Below, one piece after another: positions 37,142-44,158 of a stretch of 64,000 bases of DNA. Origin of the DNA: Achromobacter arsenitoxydans SY8 (lineage in GTDB: Bacteria; Pseudomonadota; Gammaproteobacteria; Burkholderiales; Burkholderiaceae_B); the NCBI RefSeq assembly GCF_000236785.1, contig NZ_AGUF01000043.1, positions 33,453 to 97,452 on the forward strand. Reading direction: 5' to 3'. Every line of letters begins with the position of its first letter. Within the stretch, counting starts at the first letter, position 1. A program made the position numbers and the translations under genes. The notes under the pieces are model-generated. The model was given only the letters and a program-made list of their open reading frames with translations, ran no database searches and was not told the DNA's origin.

Positions 37142-37192
37142 CGCCAAGCCCGTTCTGCCCTGTCTTGAAAACTGCCACGATATAACCACTTC
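37142..37192 (-). repeat. 51 bp inverted repeat, copy B
   Basis: Reverse-complement copy of 36071-36121 (two substitutions). Read on the minus strand it again gives SWQFSRQGRTGLA, as at the partner N-terminus. Confidence 0.88.
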
Positions 37193-37227
37193 CGTATCCA
37201 CCCATCGGGCGCCGGCTTAGTACCAAA

Positions 37228-37260
37228 CCGCCGGACTTGCTGGTGCCAGGGGTCCGGCGG
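37228..37260 (-). terminator. Likely terminator of the xsc-pta operon
   Basis: CCGCCGGAC (37228-37236) and GTCCGGCGG (37252-37260) form a perfect 9 bp stem one base after the pta stop; on the minus strand it ends with TTTGGT. The tract is short, so termination may be partial. Confidence 0.6.
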
Positions 37261-37261
37261 C

Positions 37262-38182
37262 TCAGCCGCCCAGCGCCCGCGCATACAGGGCCGCGACGGC
37301 GCAGCTGTTGACGCGCGCGTCCATGGAGTCGGAGCGGCTCGTCAGCAGCACCGGCACACGCGTGCCCAGCACCAGCCCCGCCGCGCCCGCGCCCGCCAGC
37401 CAGGTCAGCTCCTTGTAGAGCATGTTGCCGGCCTCGATATCGGGGACCAGCAGAATGTCCGCGTCGCCCGCGACGCGCGACACGATGCCCTTCTGGTCCG
37501 CAGCCTCGCGCGAGATGGCGTTGTCGAACGCCAGTGGTCCGTCGATGTCGCCGCCGCGGATCTGTTGGCGGTCGGCCATTTTGGACAGCGCCGCCGCGTC
37601 CAGCGTGGCGGGCATGGCGGGGTTGACCGATTCGGTGGCGCACAGCACCGCGACCTTGGGCCGCTCGACGCCCAGCGCGCGCGCCAGGTCGATGGCGTTC
37701 TGCGCGATATCGGCCTTTTCCTGCAGACTGGGCGCGATGTTGACCGCGGCGTCGGTCAGGATGAGCAGTTTCGGATAGGCGGCCACCGCCATCACGAACG
37801 CGTGACTGATGCGCCGGCCCGTGCGCAGGCCAGACTCGCGCGTCACCACCGCCGACATGAAGTGATCGGTGTGCAGGCTGCCCTTCATCAGCATGCTGAC
37901 CGCGCCATCGCGCGCCAGCGCGGCCGCGGCCCGAGCAGCCAGCAATTCGTCGTCCGGCGCATCGACGACCTCCATCGAACCCGCGCGCAGGCCTTCCTGC
38001 TCCATCAGCGCTGCCAGCCGCCCCGCCGGCCCGACCAGCACGGGCTCGATATAGCCCGCCGCCCCGGCCTGCGCGGCGGCGCGCAGGCTGACGGGACACA
38101 AGGGATACGCCACCGCCGTGCGCAAGCGTCCCGCCGCCAGCGCGGCAACGCGCAGCGGCTCGAACAAACGGTCGAATGCCAT
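37262..38182 (-). CDS. pta: Phosphate acetyltransferase (short PTA_PTB type)
   Basis: 306 aa. It converts acetyl phosphate from Xsc to acetyl-CoA. The PTA/PTB fold shows DGAVSMLMKGSLHTDHFMSAV, SHAFVMAVAAYPKLLILTDAAVNIAP and ILLVPDIEAGNMLYKEL. It is 90 bp after xsc in the same operon, which fixes its role better than family alone, since relatives act on butyryl-CoA. No regulatory domain of the long Pta type is present. Confidence 0.92.
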   Translation of the reverse strand: MAFDRLFEPLRVAALAAGRLRTAVAYPLCPVSLRAAAQAGAAGYIEPVLVGPAGRLAALMEQEGLRAGSMEVVDAPDDELLAARAAAALARDGAVSMLMKGSLHTDHFMSAVVTRESGLRTGRRISHAFVMAVAAYPKLLILTDAAVNIAPSLQEKADIAQNAIDLARALGVERPKVAVLCATESVNPAMPATLDAAALSKMADRQQIRGGDIDGPLAFDNAISREAADQKGIVSRVAGDADILLVPDIEAGNMLYKELTWLAGAGAAGLVLGTRVPVLLTSRSDSMDARVNSCAVAALYARALGG

Positions 38183-38272
38183 GTCTTCGCTCCTGCCGCG
38201 GGCGCGCCCGCGGCCGCCCGGAAGATGTCCGGCGCGGGCGGCACCTGCCAGCCCGCGCGTCGCGCCCGCCTT

Positions 38273-40084
38273 TTAGCGTCCCGCCGGCTCGATCGGCAGC
38301 GGCACCTCGCCCGCCTTGAAAGGCTGGTTCACGTACTTGCGGTATTTGTCCAGGAAACGCACCGGCTGCTTGAGGGCGTCGCGCCGGAACGGGTCGCCCA
38401 GTTCCTGGCTGACCATCATCTCCAGCACGGTGGTCTTGCCTTCCAGCTGCGCCTTGCAGGCGGCCTGCAGCGCCGCGCCGACCTGGTCGGCGTGCTCGAC
38501 GCGGATGCCCTCCGCCCCCATGGCGCGCGCCAGGTCGGCAAAGCCCGGATTGCGCAGATTGCTGCCCACGAAGCGCCGTCCGTAAAAGTCCACCTGGTTC
38601 TTCTTTTCGGCGCCCCATTGGCCGTTGTGGAACACCACCGCGGTCACCGGAATCTGCTCGCGCACGCAGGTCAGCAGTTCCTGGAAGCTCATGCACCACG
38701 CGCCGTCGCCGACATAGGCCACGGCCGGCCGGTCGGGCCGGCCCAGCTTGGCGCCGATCAGCGCCGGCAGCGCGTAGCCGCAGTTGCCGAAGCTCATCGC
38801 GGCCAGCATGGAATTGGGTTCGTCAAAGCGCAGGTAGCTATTGGACACCGAGCAGATGTTGCCGATGTCCGTCGACACCATCACGTGCTTGGGCATGGCG
38901 CGTTCCAGCTCGCGCAGCATGCGGCGCGGATGCATGCGGCCGCCGCCCTGCTCGATGATGTCCAGGCTCCAGTCGTCGCGTTCGTGCGACCAGCCGTCCA
39001 GTTCCTGCTCCCATTCCGCCTTCTGCGCGGCGATCTCGCCGGCGCGCTGCTCCTTCGTGCGGACGCAGGCGACCTCCCTGCCCTGCAATTTCGCCGACAG
39101 CGCGGCGGCGGCCGGCTTGGCGTCGCCGCAGATGCCCACCGACACCGGCCGCACCAGACCCAGCATGCGGTGGTCGGCGTCCACCTGGATGATGCGGGCG
39201 TTCTGTGGCCAGTAGTCCAGACCGTGCTGCGGCAGGGTGCCGAAGGGCCCGAGGCGCGTGCCCAGCGCCAGCACCACGTCCGCCTGCGACAGCAGCTTCA
39301 TGCCCGCCTTGGCGCCCTGGTAGCCCAGCGGGCCGCACCACAGCGGGTGGCTGGCCGGAAAGGCGTCGTTGTGCAGATAGCTGGTCACCACGGGCGCGCC
39401 CAGCAGTTCGGCCAGCGCCACGCATTCGGCCTGTCCATCCGAGAACAGCACGCCTCCGCCCGCCACGATGACTGGGAACTTCGCCTCGGCAAGCATGCGC
39501 GCCGCCGCTTCCAGGTCCTCTTCCGATCCGGGCCCGCGGCGGATCCGGCGCGGCTCGGGAATCGCCACGTCGATCTCGCCGTAGAAATAGTCGCGCGGGA
39601 TGTTCAGCTGCGACGGCCCGCGTTCGGCCATGGCGTTGTCGAACGCCTTGGCGGTGAATTCCGCGATGCGGTCCGGGCGGTTCACATGCGCCTGGTATTT
39701 GGTGATGCGCGAAAAGATGGGCAGCTGCTCGGTTTCCTGGAAACCGCCCAGGCCCATGCCCGACGTCCCGGTCTCGGGCGTGATCGCCACCACCGGGCTG
39801 TGCGCCCAGTAGGCCGCCGCCACGCCGGTCACGAAATTGGTGATGCCCGGGCCGTTTTGTGCGATGCACACGCCGTGCCGGCCGGTCACCCGGGAATAGC
39901 CGTCGGCCATGTGCGCCGCGCCCTGCTCGTGCACCGTCGGCACGAAGCGGATGCCGGCCGCGGGAAACAGGTCCAGCGCATCCATGAAGGCCGAACCGAC
40001 GATGCCGAAAACATCCTTGACGCCCTGCGCGACCAGCGTCTCGACGAATGCTTCGCTGGGGGTCATGTGTTGCTTGCTGCTCAT
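38273..40084 (-). CDS. xsc: Sulfoacetaldehyde acetyltransferase
   Basis: 603 aa thiamine-diphosphate enzyme. It splits sulfoacetaldehyde plus phosphate to acetyl phosphate and sulfite, the desulfonation step of taurine catabolism. Xsc marks: HEQGAAHMADGYSRVTGRHG near 47-67, GGFQETEQLPIFSRITKYQAHV, YFYGEIDV, and the ThDP motif GDGAWCMSFQELLTC through HNGQWGAEKKNQVDFYG. ATG 40084 follows AGGAGAGAG; a longer reading lacks it. It diverges from an IclR gene and heads the xsc-pta operon. Confidence 0.95.
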   Translation of the reverse strand: MSSKQHMTPSEAFVETLVAQGVKDVFGIVGSAFMDALDLFPAAGIRFVPTVHEQGAAHMADGYSRVTGRHGVCIAQNGPGITNFVTGVAAAYWAHSPVVAITPETGTSGMGLGGFQETEQLPIFSRITKYQAHVNRPDRIAEFTAKAFDNAMAERGPSQLNIPRDYFYGEIDVAIPEPRRIRRGPGSEEDLEAAARMLAEAKFPVIVAGGGVLFSDGQAECVALAELLGAPVVTSYLHNDAFPASHPLWCGPLGYQGAKAGMKLLSQADVVLALGTRLGPFGTLPQHGLDYWPQNARIIQVDADHRMLGLVRPVSVGICGDAKPAAAALSAKLQGREVACVRTKEQRAGEIAAQKAEWEQELDGWSHERDDWSLDIIEQGGGRMHPRRMLRELERAMPKHVMVSTDIGNICSVSNSYLRFDEPNSMLAAMSFGNCGYALPALIGAKLGRPDRPAVAYVGDGAWCMSFQELLTCVREQIPVTAVVFHNGQWGAEKKNQVDFYGRRFVGSNLRNPGFADLARAMGAEGIRVEHADQVGAALQAACKAQLEGKTTVLEMMVSQELGDPFRRDALKQPVRFLDKYRKYVNQPFKAGEVPLPIEPAGR

Positions 40085-40230
40085 GGTCTCTCTCCTGGCG
40101 GGCCGGCGCTCGTCCGATTGCTCATTGGCCGGTGTGATCCGATACTGCGCCAGAAATCTCGGGCTTCCCACCCCTCGCCGTTTCATTTTCTGCAAATTCT
40201 GTGCGAGGATGGCCTGCCCTTCGCCGAATC

Positions 40231-40243
40231 TTCAAATATTGAA
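40231..40243. promoter_or_regulatory. Palindrome TTCAA-N3-TTGAA, candidate IclR operator
   Basis: Ends two bases before the IclR start codon, in the 161 bp between divergent xsc and iclR. IclR proteins often bind short AT-rich dyads like this. The position would block iclR translation or transcription, allowing self-control. Confidence 0.55.
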
Positions 40244-40245
40244 AG

Positions 40246-41004
40246 ATGAAAGACGAATCCTCCGCCGCCCTGCGTGCGCTGACGCTGCTGGAACAGGTGG
40301 CGCGTTCCGGCCAGCCCGTGTCCCTGGCCGCCCTGACCGAATCGACCGGACTGCCCAAGCCGTCGGTGCTGCGCATCCTGTCGCGCCTGGTCGACGCCGG
40401 CATGCTGCTGCGCGAACCTGCCGGCAAAAGCTACGTCAGCGGCCCGCGCCTTTCCGCCCTGGCCCGCGACACGCTGCTGAACTCGCCACTGCGGGGCGAA
40501 CGTCACCGCATCCTGGACAGCCTGGTCGACGAAATCGGCGAAACCTGCAACTGCACCATGCTCGACGGCGACGAGGTCATCTACCTGGATCGCGTGGAAA
40601 CCGCCTGGCCGCTGCGCGTCAACCTGACATCAGGGTCGCGCGTGCCGCTGCACTGCTCGGCCAGCGGCAAGCTATTCCTGGCCTACATGCGCCGCGAAAC
40701 GCGCCAGCGCCTGCTGGCCGCCGCCGCGCTGCCGCGCTACACGCCCAACACGCTCTGCGACGTGCCGGCGCTGGAAGAAGAACTGCGGGAGATCAAAAAG
40801 GAAGGCGCCAGCTTCGACCGGGAAGAATTCCTGCTGGGCATTGTCTGCATGGCCGTGCCCATTCTGCACGGGACGCGGGCCATAGCGGCGGTTGCGCTGC
40901 ACGCGCCGGTGGCGCGGCTTTCGATAGAGGGCGCCCGCGCGTGGCTGCCCAGGATGCAGGAGGCGGCGCGGGCGCTGGCGGGGACGTATGAGCCGCAGGA
41001 CTAG
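40246..41004 (+). CDS. IclR-family regulator divergent from xsc
   Basis: 252 aa. N-terminal winged helix (about 8-65, RALTLLEQVARSGQPVSLAALTESTGLPKPSVLRIL) and C-terminal IclR effector domain (VNLTSGSRVPLHCSASGKLFLAYM, EEFLLGIVCMAVPI). It diverges from xsc, so it probably controls xsc-pta. The region thus has two regulators, this one and the MocR-type TauR. Confidence 0.9.
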   Translation: MKDESSAALRALTLLEQVARSGQPVSLAALTESTGLPKPSVLRILSRLVDAGMLLREPAGKSYVSGPRLSALARDTLLNSPLRGERHRILDSLVDEIGETCNCTMLDGDEVIYLDRVETAWPLRVNLTSGSRVPLHCSASGKLFLAYMRRETRQRLLAAAALPRYTPNTLCDVPALEEELREIKKEGASFDREEFLLGIVCMAVPILHGTRAIAAVALHAPVARLSIEGARAWLPRMQEAARALAGTYEPQD

Positions 41005-41025
41005 GCCGTCTGCGGCTCGCGCCGC

Positions 41026-41475
41026 TCAAACGCCGAGCAGAATCCCAAGACGGCTGTTCCACGTATCGCCGTAGCCTTTTCCGGAAACCGGGATCCTGAT
41101 CAACGGCCTCTTGAGATCGCTGGTGGAAAAGTCGAAGTGCACATTCTTGAACGAAAGGCCGCCGTTGCCCGAAACCTCGGTCCACTTCAGTTGCCAGCGG
41201 CGGATGTAGGCAAAGTCGAGCACTTCGCCCGGATCCTTGGCCCCCGTCACCACGCACAGCTTCTGGGACTCGGGATCAAACGCAATGACAACCTTCTTGT
41301 CATTGGCGCTAAGGATCAATTCACTGTCGACGCTGTTTTCGGGAAAGGACGTGCCCAGCCGTTGATTGTGCTCACGGAACTTCGCCAGCAGCGCGTTATG
41401 CCGCTTCGTCTGCAGGTGAACTCCCCAGGCGATCAGGGCGACGATTGTTACGACGATAGAGATGAAAGTGAACAT
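41026..41475 (-). CDS. Membrane-anchored protein of unknown function
   Basis: 149 aa. A single N-terminal helix (about 3-20, TFISIVVTIVALIAWGV) anchors a cytoplasmic or periplasmic beta-rich domain (LILSANDKKVVIAFDPESQKLCVV, VLDFAYIRRWQLKWTE, RIPVSGKGYGDTWNSRL). The DUF4755-like look is only an impression. It lies between the IclR gene and dbpA, convergent with the former. Confidence 0.7.
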   Translation of the reverse strand: MFTFISIVVTIVALIAWGVHLQTKRHNALLAKFREHNQRLGTSFPENSVDSELILSANDKKVVIAFDPESQKLCVVTGAKDPGEVLDFAYIRRWQLKWTEVSGNGGLSFKNVHFDFSTSDLKRPLIRIPVSGKGYGDTWNSRLGILLGV

Positions 41476-41663
41476 GGCGCTAGTTTTTTCCGTTGGAGCA
41501 TGGAAGCTGTATCGGCGTTAACGGCAGCCCGCGTGCGGAACTTTAGCGCCACGGCGCATTTTCGAGGTCTGCCCAACCCCAACGGAAAGATCCCACCCCA
41601 ACTCAGGCCTTAAACTATCACCCAATTCAGCCTTTGCCCGATCCCGCCGGGATCCGCCCCACC

Positions 41664-43052
41664 GTGACCGACACCGCCTTTTCCACTCTGCCCCTCCTTC
41701 CCGCCCTGCTCGACAACCTGCAATCCCTGGGTTTCGAACAGATGACCCCGATCCAGGCGCAAGCCCTGCCGCTGATCCTGGAACGCCGCGACGTGATCGC
41801 GCAGGCCAAGACCGGCAGCGGCAAGACCGCGGCGTTCGGGCTGGGGGTGCTTCAGAACCTGGACGTGAACCGCCTGGCCCCGCAAGGGCTGGTGGTGTGC
41901 CCCACGCGCGAACTGGCCGATCAGGTCGCGCAAGAACTGCGGCGCCTGGCGCGCCTGATTCCCAACGTGAAGATCCTGACGCTGTGCGGCGGTGCGGCGG
42001 CGCGGCCGCAGGCCGAATCGCTGGCGCGCGGCACGCATCTGGTGGTGGGCACGCCGGGCCGCATCCAGGACCATCTGGAGCGCGGCAGCCTGGATCTGTC
42101 CGGCCTGAACACGCTGGTGCTGGACGAAGCCGACCGCATGGTGGACATGGGCTTTTACGACGACATCGTCGCCATCGCCTCGCACTGCCCGACCAAGCGG
42201 CAGACGCTGCTGTTCTCGGCCACCTACCCGGACAACATCCGCAAGCTCAGCGCCCGCTTCCTGCGCAACCCCGCCGAGGTCAAGGTCGAGGCGCAGCACG
42301 ACGCCAGCCGCATCGAGCAGATCTTTTACGAAATCCGCGACGACGAAAGGCTGGACGCCGTGGCGCGGCTGCTGGCCCACTTCCGCCCGGCGTCCACGCT
42401 GGCGTTCTGCAACACCAAGATTCGCAGCCATGACCTGGTCGAGCGCCTGCAGGCCGAAGGAATCAGCGCGCAGGCGCTGAACGGCGACCTGGAACAGCGC
42501 GAGCGCGACGAGATCCTGATCCAGTTCGCCAACCAGAGCTGCGCCGTGCTGGTCGCCACCGACGTCGCTGCCCGCGGCCTGGACATCCAGAACCTGGGCG
42601 CCGTGATCAATGTGGACGTGACCAAGGACACCGAGGTCCACGTGCACCGCATCGGCCGCAGCGGCCGCGGCGACCAGAAGGGGCTGGCGCTCAGCCTGTG
42701 CTCGCCCGAGGAAATGCGCTGGGCCAACCTGATCGAGCAATACCAGGGCTCGCCACTGAAATGGGGCGACCTGAAATCGCTGCGGCCCAAGGCCGACCGT
42801 CCGCTGCGGGCGCCCATGATCACCTTGAGCATCCAGGGCGGCAAGAAGGACAAATTGCGCCCCGGCGACCTGCTGGGCGCACTGACCGGCGACGGCGGCC
42901 TGACGTTCGAACAGGTCGGCAAGATCAACATCACCGAATTCACGTCCTACGTGGCGCTGGACCGCCAGATCGCCAAGCAGGCGTTTTCGCGCATCTCCAA
43001 CAGCAATATCAAGGGAAAGCGCTTCCGCATGCGCTTCCTGGAAGAGTTCTGA
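41664..43052 (+). CDS. dbpA: DEAD-box ATP-dependent RNA helicase DbpA
   Basis: 462 aa. DEAD motifs in order: Q motif FEQMTPIQAQALP, Walker A AKTGSGKT, PTRELA, TPGR, DEAD, SAT, then ARGLD and HRIGRSGRG. The C-terminal RNA-binding domain of about 70 residues (KLRPGDLLGALTG, KRFRMRFLEEF) is that of DbpA, which acts on 23S rRNA hairpin 92 during ribosome assembly. GTG 41664 is chosen; a TTG at 41634 is in frame and possible. It is monocistronic. Confidence 0.94.
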   Translation: MTDTAFSTLPLLPALLDNLQSLGFEQMTPIQAQALPLILERRDVIAQAKTGSGKTAAFGLGVLQNLDVNRLAPQGLVVCPTRELADQVAQELRRLARLIPNVKILTLCGGAAARPQAESLARGTHLVVGTPGRIQDHLERGSLDLSGLNTLVLDEADRMVDMGFYDDIVAIASHCPTKRQTLLFSATYPDNIRKLSARFLRNPAEVKVEAQHDASRIEQIFYEIRDDERLDAVARLLAHFRPASTLAFCNTKIRSHDLVERLQAEGISAQALNGDLEQRERDEILIQFANQSCAVLVATDVAARGLDIQNLGAVINVDVTKDTEVHVHRIGRSGRGDQKGLALSLCSPEEMRWANLIEQYQGSPLKWGDLKSLRPKADRPLRAPMITLSIQGGKKDKLRPGDLLGALTGDGGLTFEQVGKINITEFTSYVALDRQIAKQAFSRISNSNIKGKRFRMRFLEEF

Positions 43053-43255
43053 ACGCCTTGCGCCGGGATCGCCGCCCGATGATGACCGCGATCCCGGCGC
43101 AAAACTTGGTGGTTTTGCCCGGCCTTTGCCATAATGGCGCCGCCAGCACCTGGGCAGCCCCTCTCGCGGGGGACTGGCCGGACGCGGAACCAAAGGCAAG
43201 CGGCGCGCTCCAACCAGCGCACTGTCCCCCTTAACCATCACAAGAGAAACTCACC

Positions 43256-43663
43256 ATGATCAAGTCCGATGACACCGGCAAGCTGATCCTGCGCCTGACC
43301 CTCGGTATCCTGATTCTGCTCCACGGCCTGGCCAAACTGACCGGAGGCGGCGTCAGCGGCATCAGCGGCATGTTGTCCTCGCACGGCCTGCCCGGCTTCC
43401 TGGCCTACGGCGCCTATGTCGGCGAAATCATCGCTCCCGTTCTTTTGATCATCGGCGTCTACACCCGCCTGGGCGGCCTGCTGATCGCCATCAACATGGT
43501 CGTCGCCATCTTCCTGGCGCATAGCGGACAGATCGGCAGCATGACCAACAACGGCGGCTGGGCGCTGGAACTGCAAGGCATGTTCCTGTTCACCGCCCTG
43601 GCCATCGCCTTCATGGGCGCGGGCCGTTTCAGCCTGGCCGGCAACGGCGGCCGCTGGAACTGA
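43256..43663 (+). CDS. DoxX-family membrane protein
   Basis: 135 aa with four hydrophobic helices and the DoxX sequence pattern (LILRLTLGILILLHGLAKLTGG, LPGFLAYGAYVGEIIAPVLLIIG, NGGWALELQGMFLFTALAIAF). DoxX-like proteins occur in quinone- or thiosulfate-linked membrane complexes and stress responses, with no fixed role. ATG 43256 follows CAAGAGAAACTCACC. A strong terminator follows. Confidence 0.88.
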   Translation: MIKSDDTGKLILRLTLGILILLHGLAKLTGGGVSGISGMLSSHGLPGFLAYGAYVGEIIAPVLLIIGVYTRLGGLLIAINMVVAIFLAHSGQIGSMTNNGGWALELQGMFLFTALAIAFMGAGRFSLAGNGGRWN

Positions 43664-43704
43664 CGACAACGCTTCCGACCCGTCCGCGGGTCGGCATGGC
43701 AAGC

Positions 43705-43735
43705 GGGGCCGCTCTCTGAGCGGCCCCTTTCTTTT
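43705..43735 (+). terminator. Rho-independent terminator after doxX
   Basis: GGGGCCGCTC (43705-43714), loop TCT, GAGCGGCCCC (43718-43727), then TTTCTTTT. Perfect 10 bp stem. Confidence 0.95.
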
Positions 43736-43740
43736 GCGCA

Positions 43741-43820
43741 GACATTGATACGAACGACATTGATACGAACGACATTGATACGAACGACATTGATACGAAC
43801 GACATTGATACGAACGACAT
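43741..43820 (+). repeat. 15 bp tandem repeat, five copies plus partial
   Basis: GACATTGATACGAAC occurs exactly at 43741, 43756, 43771, 43786 and 43801, then GACAT. The unit is a multiple of three and open in both strands, but no coding role is supported. Confidence 0.95.
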
Positions 43821-43966
43821 CGACGGTCACGCAGACGCAAACATCCGTCACCCGAAAGCTGTTTCGGAACGATTACAGTCCGGAACGCGCAGCCACTGCT
43901 GTGGCCTAATTCCTACGAGCGCAAGAAACGGCGTGTCTCACGCCCGGCGCCCGGCAGGAGCTGCGA

Positions 43967-44131
43967 ATGAAGAAGAGTCTGTTGTTGTTGGTGGCGATGG
44001 CAAGCGCCCTGAGCGGGTGCGTGGTGGTTCCGGCGCGGCCGGCCTACTACCGTCCCGCGCCGGTCTACTACACGCCGCATTATTACTACCCGGCCTATCC
44101 CGCGCCGCATTACTACTACCGCGCGTATTGA
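43967..44131 (+). CDS. Small Tyr/Pro-rich lipoprotein
   Basis: 54 aa. A Lys-Lys signal (MKKSLLLLVAMASALSGC) ends in the lipobox LSGC, so the mature chain of about 37 residues is acylated. It is nearly all Pro, Tyr, Ala and His (PARPAYYRPAPVYYTPHYYY). Such tiny YxY proteins occur near envelope stress and heme or metal-handling genes, without a defined function. It precedes a WXXGXW-type protein by 27 bp in the same direction and probably shares its operon. GGAG lies before the ATG. Confidence 0.78.
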   Translation: MKKSLLLLVAMASALSGCVVVPARPAYYRPAPVYYTPHYYYPAYPAPHYYYRAY

Positions 44132-44158
44132 TCCGCGAGCCCTGCGCCAAGGAACTCC

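Larger units (their letters stand above)
36938..37261. other. Scar region with effector and partner fragments
   Basis: 324 bp with no whole gene. It starts with a plus-strand remnant reading AAGLLLHYKSVAHQITL, similar to the effector tail AAGLVLHYR. It then holds the inverted 51 bp repeat and ends in the pta terminator. A minus-strand frame (KYPGKNAQKLQSATLIANYF) is open across it and may be a decayed fragment of a further effector or partner gene. Confidence 0.6.
43664..43966. other. Intergenic region with terminator and tandem repeats
   Basis: 303 bp holding the doxX terminator, a five-copy 15 bp tandem repeat and the presumed promoter of the small lipoprotein. No other coding sequence is seen. 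Confidence 0.75.

Noticed and set aside
36844-37284. 146 aa minus-strand gene across the toxin scar
   Set aside because: It lacks a proper start and overlaps the partner gene end and pta; treated as a possible fragment only.
37053-38699. Minus-strand 548 aa fused frame running through pta
   Set aside because: It is out of frame with both pta and xsc and has no family features.
37565-40249. 894 aa open frame on the plus strand
   Set aside because: Shadow of pta and xsc; the minus-strand products have clear families.
41610-43241. 543 aa open frame on the minus strand
   Set aside because: Shadow of dbpA with no family features.
43741-43820. CRISPR-like array
   Set aside because: The 15 bp units are contiguous with no spacers, so they are a plain tandem repeat.
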